Notes: generated from the letters alone by a model not told the origin. Shown: positions 1-8,287, counted from the first letter of the stretch. The stretch: 64,000 nucleotides of DNA from Roseivirga ehrenbergii (GCF_001593005.1 NZ_LQZQ01000005.1:1-64000), one strand, 5' to 3'. Translations and numbers: made by a program.

Positions 1-78
1 TGCAGCATATTTTATGTCATTACTCTGAAAGTTTATTGCCAATTCCTGTTAGCGTCATCTTGGTCAAAAGTAAACAGA

Positions 79-109
79 GAAAGCCCAATCCTTTTGAGAT
101 TGAGCTTTC
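79..109 (-). terminator. Terminator after rplU-rpmA
   Basis: An inverted repeat of 12 positions (79-90 with 98-109, one mismatch, 7-nt loop) lies just beyond the rpmA stop on the minus strand. Read on the minus strand it is followed by a T-rich but interrupted stretch. Its position makes it the likely end of the rplU-rpmA transcript. Positions 1-78 show no gene. Confidence 0.55.
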
Positions 110-132
110 TTATATTTTAAGAACCTTATTGA

Positions 133-408
133 TTAAGCTTCAGCAGCTTCTCCTGAAAAAGGAACAACAGAAACGTATGATCTGTCTTTTTTACCTTTTC
201 TGAATTCAACTACACCATCAGATAAAGCAAATAAGGTATGGTCTTTACCAATGCCTACGTTTGTACCTGGGTGATGTTTAGTTCCTCTTTGTCTTACAAT
301 GATGTTACCAGCAATAGCGGCTTGTCCACCGTATATTTTAACACCTAGTCGTTTACTTTCCGATTCACGACCGTTTTTCGAACTACCTGCTCCTTTCTTA
401 TGTGCCAT
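133..408 (-). CDS. rpmA: 50S ribosomal protein L27
   Basis: This 91-aa protein is bacterial L27, which sits near the peptidyl-transferase centre of the large ribosomal subunit. It begins [16 protein letters not shown] and contains the family signature [15 protein letters not shown], both typical of L27. There is no N-terminal extension of the kind cleaved in Firmicutes, so glycine-rich residues follow the initiator almost directly. The length is normal. It lies 9 bp downstream of rplU on the same strand, the usual L21-L27 pair, and should be co-transcribed with it from the promoter at 758-788. Confidence 0.98.
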   Translation of the reverse strand: MAHKKGAGSSKNGRESESKRLGVKIYGGQAAIAGNIIVRQRGTKHHPGTNVGIGKDHTLFALSDGVVEFRKGKKDRSYVSVVPFSGEAAEA

Positions 409-417
409 GGTAAGTTG

Positions 418-729
418 TTATTTAGATATTGTTTCGATTAAGACTTTGGTGAAGTTCTGGCGATGGCCATTTTTCTTCTTGTAACCTTTTCTTCTTTTCT
501 TCTTGAAGACGATTACTTTATCACCTTTAACGTGTCCGATAATTTTACCGGAAACTTTTGCACCACTAACGGTAGGTGCGCCTACCTCGACTGTGCCATT
601 ATTGTCTAACAATAAGACTTTGTCGAACTCTACGGAAGCGCCTTCTTCGCCTGCCATTAATGGGGCATAAACGAATTGGTCTTGTGTTACTTTGAACTGC
701 TTTCCTGCTATGTCTACAATTGCGTACAT
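418..729 (-). CDS. rplU: 50S ribosomal protein L21
   Basis: This 103-aa protein is ribosomal protein L21 of the large subunit. The start is placed at the ATG giving MYAIVDIAGKQFKV, the conserved L21 N-terminus. An upstream in-frame ATG at 747 would add six residues (MKRFKI) not typical of the family. The basic C-terminal part (KKKRRKGYKKKNGHRQ) binds rRNA. It is the first gene of an rplU-rpmA operon. A well-formed Bacteroidota promoter lies 29 bp upstream of the chosen start, which fits this start better than the longer one. Confidence 0.97.
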   Translation of the reverse strand: MYAIVDIAGKQFKVTQDQFVYAPLMAGEEGASVEFDKVLLLDNNGTVEVGAPTVSGAKVSGKIIGHVKGDKVIVFKKKRRKGYKKKNGHRQNFTKVLIETISK

Positions 730-757
730 TATTTTGAATCTTTTCAAAAACGGACTG

Positions 758-788
758 CAAAGATAACAGTTTGATTTCTAAAACCAAA
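758..788 (-). promoter_or_regulatory. Promoter of rplU-rpmA
   Basis: On the minus strand, TTTG (788-785) is separated by exactly 19 bp from TATCTTTG (765-758), a full match to the Bacteroidota primary-sigma consensus TTTG-N19-TAnnTTTG. It would start transcription near 752, giving a leader of about 20 nt before the rplU ATG at 729. Between this promoter and the nrd promoter (789-972) I see only AT-rich sequence and no gene. Confidence 0.65.
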
Positions 789-972
789 CCAAATGTTCGG
801 CATAAATGCAAGAGATTTAACAATATTAAATTTTCATTTTTTTTGATCTTCAATTACGTTGAATACAAGTGTAAGTTATTGATTATATAAAGTGTATTAA
901 TTAATTGTTAATTAGTTATTTATACGATCATATTGAAGGTGCTACATATGAAAAATAATCAAAAAAATCACG

Positions 973-1003
973 TTGATTTTTACGCAGTTTTGTGTAATAT
1001 TTG
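973..1003 (+). promoter_or_regulatory. Putative promoter of nrdBA
   Basis: TTG at 973-975 is followed after 19 bp by TAATATTTG (995-1003), a near match to the Bacteroidota -33/-7 pair with one extra base in the -7 element. The predicted start point, about 1008-1010, coincides with the beginning of a run of stable hairpins. This supports a long 5' leader of about 195 nt ahead of nrdB. Confidence 0.45.
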
Positions 1004-1007
1004 TTTC

Positions 1008-1176
1008 AGGTTACGACCCCAAAACAACAACCTATCTTTCTGCTAAAGTCTCATTCCCAAGAATGCCAGACACTTATAGTAGAAGTACCTTATATTGTAT
1101 AGGAATACTATCCAGAGGTGATGCCTCAAGGATAAAAATTTGCGTCAGGCAAAACTTGATGCAGCGTAATCTTTTT
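1008..1176 (+). promoter_or_regulatory. Structured 5' leader of nrdBA, possible riboswitch or attenuator
   Basis: The stretch between the putative promoter and nrdB folds by eye into five consecutive helices. P1 is AGGTT 1008-1012 with AACCT 1029-1033. P2 is GTCTCATTC 1048-1056 with GAATG 1061-1065 and AGAC 1068-1071, around a CCAA loop and a 2-nt bulge. P3 is ATAGTA 1076-1081 with TACTAT 1106-1111, enclosing CCT/AGG and ATA/TAT pairs. P4 is TCC-GAGG 1111-1118 with CCTC-GGA 1124-1132. P5 is a terminator-like hairpin at 1142-1162. An alternative pairing of TGCCT (1122-1126) with AGGCA (1147-1151) would break P4 and P5 together, as expected for a switch. I do not recognise the class and see no cobalamin B12-box. 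Confidence 0.45.
1138..1176 (+). terminator. Intrinsic terminator-like hairpin in the nrd leader
   Basis: GCGTCAGG (1142-1149) pairs fully with CTTGATGC (1155-1162), including two G-U pairs, around a CAAAA loop. Outer pairs ATT/AAT (1138-1140 with 1168-1170) extend it, and TTTTT follows at 1172-1176. It ends 29 bp before the nrdB start codon, so it would cut off transcription before the genes unless prevented. That makes it a candidate attenuator. Confidence 0.45.
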
Positions 1177-1204
1177 ATTTAAAAAATAAAACCGATATCG
1201 AGAG

Positions 1205-2203
1205 ATGAGTGAGCGAAGAGCGATAACAGAAGAACCATTATTGAAAGAGAACAAGGACAGATTTGTGCTTTTTCCAATCAAGCATGATGACATCTGGGGT
1301 TACTATAAAAAGGCAGAAGCCAGTATGTGGACTGCTGAGGAAATAGATTTGCATCAAGATTTAACCGATTGGGAAAATAAGTTAAATGATGACGAGCGCT
1401 ATTTTATTAAGCACGTGCTTGCGTTTTTTGCAGCTTCTGATGGTATCGTAAATGAAAACTTGGCAGAGAACTTTATTAATGAGGTTCAATATACTGAAGC
1501 AAAGTTCTTCTACGGTTTTCAGATCATGATGGAGAATATCCATTCTGAAACGTATTCGCTTTTAATAGATACTTATATAAAGAACCCTAAAGAGGCCGAT
1601 GAGCTTTTTCACGCTATCGAAAATTTTGATGCGATTAAGAAAAAAGCAGAGTGGGCACTGAAATGGATTGAGTCTCCTTCTTTTGGTGAAAGGCTGATTG
1701 CTTTTGCGGCAGTAGAAGGTATTTTCTTCTCTGGTAGCTTCTGTTCATTGTTTTGGTTAAGAAAAAGAGGCCTAATGCCTGGACTTACCTTTTCGAATGA
1801 ACTGATCTCTCGTGATGAAGGTTTGCATTGTGATTTTGCAGTACACCTTCACAATCAGCATTTAATTAACAAGGTGCCGAAAGAAAGAATTAAAGAAATT
1901 ATAGTTGATGCTTTAGATATAGAGAGAGAATTTATTACTGAATCTCTTCCCGTGCGTTTGATTGGAATGAACTCCGATTTGATGACGCAATACTTAGAGT
2001 TTGTTGCAGATCGACTGTTGATGGAATTGGAATGCGAAAAAGTATACAACTCCACCAATCCTTTTGATTTCATGGAAATGATTTCACTTCAAGGTAAAAC
2101 CAATTTCTTCGAAAGAAGAGTAGGCGAATACCAAAAAGCTGGCGTGATGAAGGAAGGAGATGACGCGGATGCTCACAAGTTTAGTATGGATGAAGATTTT
2201 TAG
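1205..2203 (+). CDS. nrdB: Class Ia ribonucleotide reductase, beta subunit
   Basis: This 332-aa protein is the radical-generating R2 subunit that, with NrdA, makes deoxyribonucleotides. The di-iron ligands are all visible: D48 (in MWTAEEID), E110 and H113 (ENIHSETY), E171 (VEGIFF), and E205 and H208 (RDEGLH). The radical tyrosine is Y117, four residues after H113 as in eukaryotic-type R2. The C-terminal tail FSMDEDF is the peptide that docks on the alpha subunit. It precedes nrdA by 33 bp, an order reversed relative to E. coli nrdAB. A structured leader lies directly upstream. Confidence 0.97.
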   Translation: MSERRAITEEPLLKENKDRFVLFPIKHDDIWGYYKKAEASMWTAEEIDLHQDLTDWENKLNDDERYFIKHVLAFFAASDGIVNENLAENFINEVQYTEAKFFYGFQIMMENIHSETYSLLIDTYIKNPKEADELFHAIENFDAIKKKAEWALKWIESPSFGERLIAFAAVEGIFFSGSFCSLFWLRKRGLMPGLTFSNELISRDEGLHCDFAVHLHNQHLINKVPKERIKEIIVDALDIEREFITESLPVRLIGMNSDLMTQYLEFVADRLLMELECEKVYNSTNPFDFMEMISLQGKTNFFERRVGEYQKAGVMKEGDDADAHKFSMDEDF

Positions 2204-2236
2204 TTTATATTTATAGACACCCCCAAAACCCCAAAT

Positions 2237-4606
2237 ATGTTAGTAGTAAAAAGAGATGGCAGACACGAGTCGGTAAAGTTCGACAAGATTACTGCCAGGA
2301 TAGACAAACTATCCTACGGATTAGACCCTGCTTTCGTTGAGCCAGTGGAAGTGGCTAAGAAAGTAATTGAAGGATTGTATGACGGAGTAAGCACGCTAGA
2401 CTTGGATAATCTAGCAGCTGAAATTGCGGCTACTATGACCGTGAAACACCCTGATTATGCAAAACTTGCGGCAAGAATTGCCATAAGTAACTTGCATAAA
2501 ACTACCAGTAAGTCGTTTTCAAACACTATGAAAAGGCTCTACACTTATGTAGACCCTAAAACAGGTGAAAATGCACCATTGGTATCGAAAGAAACTTATG
2601 GAATAGTGAAGGCCAACGCTGCCACACTAGATTCCAATATTATCTACGATAGAGATTTTAGTTACGATTACTTCGGTTATAAAACCTTAGAGCGTTCGTA
2701 CTTAATGAAAATCGATGGTAAAATCGTTGAACGTCCACAACACATGCTCATGAGAGTAGCTGTGGGTATTCACGGAGAAGACATTGAAAAGGCAATCGAA
2801 ACCTACAATCTGCTTTCAGAAAAATGGTTTACACATGCCACTCCTACTTTATTTAATGCAGGTACGCCAAAACCACAGCTTTCATCTTGCTTTCTACTAA
2901 CAATGAAAGATGATAGTATTGATGGTATTTACGATACCCTAAAGCAAACTGCTAAAATTTCGCAGTCGGCTGGCGGTATTGGGCTTAGCATTCATAATGT
3001 GAGAGCAAAAGGTTCATATATCAAAGGAACAGGTGGGGTTTCCAATGGTATCGTTCCTATGTTAAGAAATTTTGACATGACGGCTCGTTATGTAGATCAA
3101 GGTGGTGGGAAAAGAAAGGGGTCTTTTGCCATCTATATGGAACCTTGGCATGCCGATATCTTCGATTTCCTTGACTTGAAAAAGAACCACGGAAAAGAGG
3201 AGCTAAGAGCTAGAGATTTATTTTATGCACTTTGGATTTCTGACCTCTTCATGAAGAGAGTTGAGAATAACGAAGATTGGACACTTTTCTGCCCTAACGA
3301 AGCGCCAGGTTTGGCCGATTGTTATGGTGAAGAGTTTGAAAGATTGTATGAAAAATACGAGCGAGAAGGCAAAGGTCGTAAGACAGTAAAGGCGCAAGAT
3401 CTTTGGTTCGAAGTGTTAGAATCTCAAATCGAGACGGGTACACCTTATATGTTGTATAAGGATTCGGCCAATAAAAAATCAAACCAGAAAAACTTAGGTA
3501 CAATTAAGTCATCCAACTTATGTACTGAAATTATAGAATACACTGCTCCTGACGAAGTAGCGGTTTGTAACCTTGCTTCTTTGGCATTGCCAAAGTTTGT
3601 GAACGAAGAAACTCGTCAGTACGATTTCCAAGCGTTGTATGATGTTACGTATGTAGCAACTAAAAACTTGAACAAGGTAATTGATGTGAATTATTACCCT
3701 GTTGAAGAGGCTAAGAATTCAAACATGCGCCACAGACCAATTGGTTTGGGTGTACAAGGTTTGGCCGATGCATTCATCTTAATGAGAATGCCATTCGATT
3801 CTCCTGAAGCGCGTAAGTTAAATAAGGACATTTTCGAGACCATTTACTTTGCTGCCATGACGGCTTCTAAAGACTTGGCAAAAGTAGAAGGGCCTTATCA
3901 AACGTTTAAAGGTTCGCCAGTATCTAAAGGTATCTTCCAATACGATATGTGGGGTGTTACTCCAGAGTCAGGCCTTTGGGATTGGGATAACTTGAAAAAA
4001 GAAGTGAAGAAGCACGGAGTGAGAAACTCGCTATTAGTGGCACCAATGCCAACGGCTTCAACTTCTCAGATTTTAGGAAATAACGAGTGTTTTGAGCCAT
4101 ATACTTCAAACATTTACACAAGAAGAACTTTATCAGGCGAATTCATTATTGTGAATAAGCATTTAATGAAAGATTTGATTGAGCTTGGTTTGTGGAATGA
4201 CAACATGAAGAATAAGCTAATAGCAGCGAAAGGTTCAGTTCAGGCCATTCCTGAAATTCCTCAGCACATCAAAGACCTTTATAAAACTGTTTGGGAAATT
4301 TCTCAGAAGAGTATTATTGAAATGTCTGCCGATAGAGGTGCCTACATCTGTCAGTCTCAGAGTTTGAACATTCACATTCAAGATCCGAATTTCGGAAAAA
4401 TGACTTCTATGCACTTCTACGCTTGGAAGAAAGGCTTGAAAACAGGAATGTACTACTTGAGATCAAGAGCCGCAGCCGATGCTATTCAGTTTACAGTAGA
4501 CAAGGCCGCAGCCAGTACACCAACTGCAGCACAGCTAGAACAAAAAGCAGCCGATATGGCTTGCTCGCTAGATAATCCAGATGCTTGCGAAGCTTGCGGT
4601 AGCTAA
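2237..4606 (+). CDS. nrdA: Class Ia ribonucleotide reductase, alpha subunit
   Basis: This 789-aa protein is the catalytic R1 subunit that reduces ribonucleoside diphosphates. An ATP-cone occupies about residues 1-90 (starts [18 protein letters not shown]), which predicts dATP feedback inhibition. Active-site residues include C218 (LSSCFLL) and the thiyl-radical loop N427, C429, E431 (SSNLCTEI). The C-terminal CEACGS carries the CxxC pair that re-reduces the active site. Length and order are those of eukaryote-like class Ia enzymes. It ends at a strong terminator (4631-4662), so the operon is nrdB-nrdA. Confidence 0.97.
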   Translation: MLVVKRDGRHESVKFDKITARIDKLSYGLDPAFVEPVEVAKKVIEGLYDGVSTLDLDNLAAEIAATMTVKHPDYAKLAARIAISNLHKTTSKSFSNTMKRLYTYVDPKTGENAPLVSKETYGIVKANAATLDSNIIYDRDFSYDYFGYKTLERSYLMKIDGKIVERPQHMLMRVAVGIHGEDIEKAIETYNLLSEKWFTHATPTLFNAGTPKPQLSSCFLLTMKDDSIDGIYDTLKQTAKISQSAGGIGLSIHNVRAKGSYIKGTGGVSNGIVPMLRNFDMTARYVDQGGGKRKGSFAIYMEPWHADIFDFLDLKKNHGKEELRARDLFYALWISDLFMKRVENNEDWTLFCPNEAPGLADCYGEEFERLYEKYEREGKGRKTVKAQDLWFEVLESQIETGTPYMLYKDSANKKSNQKNLGTIKSSNLCTEIIEYTAPDEVAVCNLASLALPKFVNEETRQYDFQALYDVTYVATKNLNKVIDVNYYPVEEAKNSNMRHRPIGLGVQGLADAFILMRMPFDSPEARKLNKDIFETIYFAAMTASKDLAKVEGPYQTFKGSPVSKGIFQYDMWGVTPESGLWDWDNLKKEVKKHGVRNSLLVAPMPTASTSQILGNNECFEPYTSNIYTRRTLSGEFIIVNKHLMKDLIELGLWNDNMKNKLIAAKGSVQAIPEIPQHIKDLYKTVWEISQKSIIEMSADRGAYICQSQSLNIHIQDPNFGKMTSMHFYAWKKGLKTGMYYLRSRAAADAIQFTVDKAAASTPTAAQLEQKAADMACSLDNPDACEACGS

Positions 4607-4630
4607 ATTAGAATTATCATACTTGATAAG

Positions 4631-4662
4631 GAGCCCTTACAGCAATGTGAGGGCTCTTTTTA
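4631..4662 (+). terminator. Terminator of nrdBA, first copy of a repeated element
   Basis: The stem GAGCCCTTAC/GTGAGGGCTC (4631-4640 with 4647-4656, one G-U pair) has an AGCAAT loop and is followed by a T-run. The same stem and loop recur at 5600-5629, and the matching bases extend upstream to ACTTGAT (4621-4627 and 5589-5595). This is therefore an almost exact direct repeat about 970 bp apart. Confidence 0.85.
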
Positions 4663-4727
4663 AGCTAAAATTTAGATATGAAAATATCTTTATTTTTTTA
4701 AGAAAAGGAGGTTTAAACAATAGAAAA

Positions 4728-4830
4728 TAAAAAAACCGAAAGGATGCTGTAACATCTTTTCGGCTTCACAGGCTTGTAACCTGATATGAATTTTTAAAGC
4801 AGTCTTTTGGTTTGCTTTGATTAGTTTGAT
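4728..4830 (-). ncRNA. Candidate small RNA on the minus strand
   Basis: The minus strand carries TACATTTG (4843-4836), a perfect Bacteroidota -7 element, with a weaker TTTC 20 bp upstream, predicting a start near 4830. The roughly 100-nt transcript would contain AAAGCA/TGCTTT (4818-4813 with 4801-4796), CAGG/CCTG (4783-4780 with 4772-4769), and then a strong terminator hairpin (4763-4736) with a T7-8 tail. A 65-codon reading frame runs across the terminator and resembles no known protein, so an RNA is likelier than a protein. It lies antisense to the region upstream of the 208-aa gene at 4951. No sRNA family is recognised. Confidence 0.4.
4729..4763 (-). terminator. Intrinsic terminator on the minus strand
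   Basis: CCGAAAAGATG and CATCCTTTCGG (minus strand, 4763-4753 with 4746-4736) form an 11-bp stem with one G-U pair and a 6-nt loop, followed by a run of T. No minus-strand protein gene upstream would need it, which is the main reason to suspect a small RNA ending here. Confidence 0.6.
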
Positions 4831-4950
4831 AGAGTCAAATGTAATTGAATTTTCCTTTCTAAGGAAACCGTTCAAAACATATTTCACCAGAGTAATCCGT
4901 AAGGCTGTGATTTTTAATCATTTAATTTTTAACAAAAAATAAATAAAATC

Positions 4951-5577
4951 ATGGCTGAAAAAATAATAATATCAGCAACTGATTTAGTTGACTTTTCTCA
5001 AAGAAGAGGAGTAACTAAAGTAACTAAGGTGAAAAATGTGTTTGAGAGAGAGCCTTATAGCCCCGAAAAGGATTTTTATTTTCGATTAAGAAGAAAACTT
5101 ATATCGAATTTAAAAGGAGCCAAAGGGGCAGAAGATCTATTGACTTTTATAGAAAATGAATCTGATGCTCGAAAGAAGCCGCATTTCTTGGCCATAGTAA
5201 AAGGTTATATCAAATTTCTAAAGAAGAAGAATGTGAGTTGGTTAGTCCCCAATCATGCTGATTGGAACTATAAAAATGAACTGATAATTAAGGTAAATCC
5301 TGAATTAGGTTTACTTATAGGTGAAGAAAAGTACCTTGTTAAGCTTCATTTTAAAGATTCGAAAATAAACTCTTCTGAGGCTCAATATATTTTGAGGCTG
5401 ATGGAAATGAGTTTGTGTAATGGCCTCTATAAAGGCTATAAGTGTGCACTCTTAGATTTGAGGAAAGGTAGTTTTCATGCGGTTAATACAAAAAGTATCA
5501 TGTTAGATGAGCTTTTAGAGGCAGAGGCAGAGTCTTTTCTTAAGATTTGGAAGGGATTTGAGCGAAGAAGCGCATAG
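4951..5577 (+). CDS. Uncharacterised 208-aa protein
   Basis: A soluble, basic protein with no signal peptide or membrane segment. A conserved-looking core lies in the C-terminal half: VNPELGLLIG (about 115-124), KYLVKLHFK (127-135), then a helical segment and ALLDLRKG (166-173). From memory this arrangement resembles an uncharacterised ~200-aa family common in actinobacteria; I cannot verify this here and assign no function. The gene stands alone, with a 344-bp gap upstream that holds a candidate antisense RNA, and its terminator (5600-5629) is nearly identical to that of nrdA. The duplicated terminator suggests the gene arrived by insertion between, or together with, a repeat. Confidence 0.75.
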   Translation: MAEKIIISATDLVDFSQRRGVTKVTKVKNVFEREPYSPEKDFYFRLRRKLISNLKGAKGAEDLLTFIENESDARKKPHFLAIVKGYIKFLKKKNVSWLVPNHADWNYKNELIIKVNPELGLLIGEEKYLVKLHFKDSKINSSEAQYILRLMEMSLCNGLYKGYKCALLDLRKGSFHAVNTKSIMLDELLEAEAESFLKIWKGFERRSA

Positions 5578-5599
5578 TCCCATTATATACTTGATTGAA

Positions 5600-5629
5600 A
5601 GCCCTTACAGCAATGTGAGGGCTTTTTTT
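5600..5629 (+). terminator. Terminator, second copy of the repeated element
   Basis: AGCCCTTAC (5600-5608) pairs with GTGAGGGCT (5615-5623) around an AGCAAT loop, followed by T7. The stem and loop are identical to the nrdA terminator core at 4632-4655. It terminates the gene at 4951-5577. Confidence 0.85.
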
Positions 5630-5657
5630 GTATCTTTAATAGACTAATGGATTGCAA

Positions 5658-5861
5658 ATGAAAGTCTTAGGTTACTTTTTTATGTTGCTGGGTATTCTTG
5701 CTGGGGTGCTTGTCTTTTTTGTTTCTGGAGTTATTGAAATAGAACTGTTCGAAGGGCTATGGAATTTACCCATTAAGGCATTTACCCTAATTCTTTCGGT
5801 GATCTTACTTTTCTTTGGAATAAGAATTTTGAGAAGAAATAACAGGAGGCTAGAAGTTTAG
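5658..5861 (+). CDS. Small membrane protein, two transmembrane helices
   Basis: A 67-aa protein made of two hydrophobic segments (about residues 3-25 and 33-54) and a basic end (RILRRNNRRLEV), suggesting an inner-membrane protein with a cytoplasmic C-terminus. The start is taken at ATG 5658 (MKVLGYFFMLLG); a TTG two codons earlier is possible. It follows the repeated terminator and its stop overlaps the convergent NRDE gene by 4 bp. No family is recognised and no function is assigned. Confidence 0.6.
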   Translation: MKVLGYFFMLLGILAGVLVFFVSGVIEIELFEGLWNLPIKAFTLILSVILLFFGIRILRRNNRRLEV

Positions 5862-6541
5862 CTTAGCAAATCTTCATACACCATGTTGTAATCAGAGTCC
5901 TTTTCAATAGAAGTAACGCTCACGGTCTGTACTTTGCCCTCTCGGTTCATTACGAAGTCATTCCATTCATCGCCTTTACCGCCAGTTTTATGGAAATCAA
6001 TAATCTCTTGTTGCACAAATGTATCGTGCGTTTCGAGCCAAAGTTTAAACCAATGTCTTCTTTCTGCCCTAACCGCTTCAGGGTAAAGTGTGCTTGAGCT
6101 CCAAATGTGAGGTTGAGTTGCATCTAATGACTTTACATGCAAGTTATTTTCATCCCAAACCAATTCAGTAGCGCTTAGATTTCCTTTGTCTTCAATTAAA
6201 ATTAAAGTAAAGGGTTCTATTCCACCAAAGTCGTATTGATCTACAAAGCGCTGAACATTGCTGTATTTGAAAAAATCGAGCAGCATAATGCCTCGACTTA
6301 GTTTGTAAGGTGGTTTGTGATGGTGCTTTTCGAATGCCCCATTCAGTAAACATAAGGTAAATTGCTTCTTGTCCGTAGCTACCCAAGTTCCTCCGGCAAG
6401 CGGATCTTTAGGAAAGAACACTTCTTTACCATGGACTTCATAAGCTTGAGGCACATGGGCAGCCCGCTTAGGGGTTTCGTCCCGGTTAGAAGTTAAAATA
6501 TATGATGAAGCTCCTTTAGGAAGGAAGGTTACTGTGCACAT
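5858..6541 (-). CDS. NRDE (TANGO2-like) family protein
   Basis: A 227-aa member of the NRDE/TANGO2 family. It starts MCTVTFLP, placing a cysteine at position 2 as in the family, and carries the name-giving SNRDE motif at residues 18-22. The family has a predicted N-terminal-nucleophile hydrolase fold; its bacterial biochemical role is unsettled. The start overlaps the end of the DinB-like gene by 13 bp, so the two are probably one transcript. The stop overlaps a convergent small membrane-protein gene. Confidence 0.85.
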   Translation of the reverse strand: MCTVTFLPKGASSYILTSNRDETPKRAAHVPQAYEVHGKEVFFPKDPLAGGTWVATDKKQFTLCLLNGAFEKHHHKPPYKLSRGIMLLDFFKYSNVQRFVDQYDFGGIEPFTLILIEDKGNLSATELVWDENNLHVKSLDATQPHIWSSSTLYPEAVRAERRHWFKLWLETHDTFVQQEIIDFHKTGGKGDEWNDFVMNREGKVQTVSVTSIEKDSDYNMVYEDLLS

Positions 6542-7044
6542 TCAGAATCTCTCTGATATTTTATAGTAGAATAAGCCACCCCAAAACTTTCAGGGATTTT
6601 GACCTCAGAAAAGGCGTTCATCAATGCAATTTTAATAATCGCCATATGGTGTACAGCATGTTCAATATTGTATTGCAATTCTCTAAATAAAGTGGTGTTG
6701 ATTGTTACGGGTTCATTACCATCAAGAGAATAGTTGGCGTACATTGTTACAGGCTGATCTTCTGAAATGGCCATGATTTCTAGTCCTAGGCTATTCATTT
6801 TTTCAATGGCCAAAACACGATTTTCTTCTAATACTTTATCATGCGAGCGCTTATCATAATCTACTTTTCCAGATATGTGCCCCACCATCATTAGGTCATA
6901 AAACTCAATGATATGTCTGATGTGTTTCCCAATAGAATTCTTAGATAGAATATTCAAAGGAGACCTAAACTCATTATCCTTAAGTTGATTTGAGATGGTA
7001 ATGAGCTGGTTGAGTATTTCAACCGAAATTTGCTGTAACTGCAT
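6529..7044 (-). CDS. DinB-family protein
   Basis: A 171-aa protein with the four-helix DinB/YfiT-like pattern. A histidine pair occurs in KHIRHIIEFYDLM (about residues 44-56) and a second cluster in EHAVHHMAIIKIAL, consistent with the three-histidine metal site of the family. DinB-like proteins often act as metal-dependent thiol transferases or hydrolases; the substrate here is unknown. It is translated immediately before the NRDE gene (13-bp overlap), a pairing that may reflect a shared stress or detoxification role, though this is inference. Confidence 0.8.
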   Translation of the reverse strand: MQLQQISVEILNQLITISNQLKDNEFRSPLNILSKNSIGKHIRHIIEFYDLMMVGHISGKVDYDKRSHDKVLEENRVLAIEKMNSLGLEIMAISEDQPVTMYANYSLDGNEPVTINTTLFRELQYNIEHAVHHMAIIKIALMNAFSEVKIPESFGVAYSTIKYQRDSECAQ

Positions 7045-7155
7045 TTAAAGTGTGTTAAAATTTAGGCCACTAATAGGCGAAGTTACCAAAATATTCAATT
7101 ATGTACATCTGCCTAAGCCTAAAGAAATTAAGCCTGTGTTTAAAAAGCAAGAAGA

Positions 7156-7623
7156 TTAATTTTTAGAAATAATTTTTTCCCATTCGCTTTCTGCCTTCCT
7201 AAAAAGGTTGGTTTCGTCCTTATTCCAATCCTTTAATGTGTTATTGAACCTAAAGTTATAGAAAAGGAAAAGTCGATCGTCCTTTATTTTAAATGTTTCT
7301 GGGTCAATTTTAACCTTATCTCCAAAGGCCATGGCATAAGCACAATAGCCCCCATAGGCAGGTTCGTATTTTGAAGGTTCGTTATCAAACAATGTTTTGT
7401 GTTTGATATTGGCAAAGTAATAAGTAGCTCCGTTATGGGTTGATGAAATACTTTTATTGCCCTCTAGTGCTTTATTTTCTGTAAAGTAGGCTACAGGATC
7501 GTAGCCCTGTATGGCCAAGCCCTTTTCTAGATTATAATTTCCTGAATTAATGGTTTGTGCATTCAGTCCGTTAAGGGAAGAAAAACAGATAAGTAGTAGC
7601 AAGGCGAAACTTAATTTTTTCAT
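7156..7623 (-). CDS. Secreted YHS-domain protein
   Basis: A 155-aa protein with a signal peptide (MKKLSFALLLLICFSSLNGLNAQ, cleavage near 22) and a YHS domain over about residues 34-100. Recognisable elements are GYDPVAYF, the aromatic YYFANIKHKTLFDNEP stretch and the GGYCAYAMAFGDKV segment. YHS domains are small, often metal-binding modules; periplasmic versions of this type are common in Bacteroidota. It is monocistronic as far as can be seen, with 111 and 118 bp non-coding on either side. Confidence 0.85.
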   Translation of the reverse strand: MKKLSFALLLLICFSSLNGLNAQTINSGNYNLEKGLAIQGYDPVAYFTENKALEGNKSISSTHNGATYYFANIKHKTLFDNEPSKYEPAYGGYCAYAMAFGDKVKIDPETFKIKDDRLFLFYNFRFNNTLKDWNKDETNLFRKAESEWEKIISKN

Positions 7624-7741
7624 TCACTTTTATTTTGTCTGTCAGGTAACGCTAGTTACACTTTAGTAGTTGCTACATCCACTTACGTAATTAGCTAAAG
7701 TGTTAGATCGAAGACATTTTTAACTCGTAAGAAATTGAGGA

Positions 7742-8176
7742 TTAATTATTTTTGTCTGGTTCTTTTTCTTTCGTTGTGATAAGCACTACGCCACCTGTTC
7801 CGCGTTCACCCCACCTCATCACTGCTTCAGGACCATTAAGTACGCGAATAGATAAAATATCTTTAGGAGTAACTAAGGATGAAACTGCTCCATAGTCTTT
7901 GCTTCGGTCGATACCATTGACCACATACAATACACTCCCTGGGTTAGACATAAAGTTGGTGTTGGCATACCTCCCTGCTATAAGATTTACTGTATACATA
8001 CCACCCTGACCTGTTACTTTTAGCGTGCCTAAACTTTGTAGGGCGTCACCTAAGGTTTGATAAATGGAATAGTCTTTTTTGGGAGCTCGGGTTCTCGAGT
8101 TTTGCATATTTTGTGCACAAGAGGAGCTAAATAGAAGGATTGAAAAAATAATGACTGATTTGGTTAAGTGCTTCAT
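7742..8176 (-). CDS. Lipoprotein consisting of a TonB-plug-like domain (copy 1)
   Basis: Starting from the ATG at 8176 the protein has 144 residues and a lipoprotein signal (KSVIIFSILLFSSSC). The mature part resembles only the plug domain of SusC/TonB-dependent receptors: VLYVVNGIDRS, then ILSIRVLNGPEAVMRWGERGTGGVVLITTK, the usual end of the plug. No beta-barrel follows. Its neighbour at 8288-8707 is a clear paralogue, sharing DYSIYQTLGDAL and VLNGPEAVMRWGERGTGGVV. An upstream in-frame ATG (8218) would bury the signal peptide and is rejected. Role unknown; an adaptor or decoy for an outer-membrane receptor is speculation. Confidence 0.8.
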   Translation of the reverse strand: MKHLTKSVIIFSILLFSSSCAQNMQNSRTRAPKKDYSIYQTLGDALQSLGTLKVTGQGGMYTVNLIAGRYANTNFMSNPGSVLYVVNGIDRSKDYGAVSSLVTPKDILSIRVLNGPEAVMRWGERGTGGVVLITTKEKEPDKNN

Positions 8177-8287
8177 AACAAAAGTTTTGGTTGATTGCTT
8201 GTTAAAGAAACAATGCAATCAACGTAAGCCCTTACAAAAAAGAGTTTAATTGGTTTTGTCGGCTCGAATACAATTAATAAATATAGA

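Noticed and set aside
599-853. An 84-codon frame overlapping rplU on the same strand
   Set aside because: It is out of frame with rplU and covers the rplU promoter, so it is a shadow.
973-1182. A 69-codon frame across the nrd leader
   Set aside because: It starts at a non-ATG codon, lies inside the hairpins and terminator, and has no family likeness; an RNA leader explains the region better.
4690-4887. A 65-codon minus-strand frame between nrdA and the 208-aa gene
   Set aside because: It runs through a strong terminator hairpin, has a hydrophobic but low-complexity end and no recognisable family; treated as part of a candidate small RNA.
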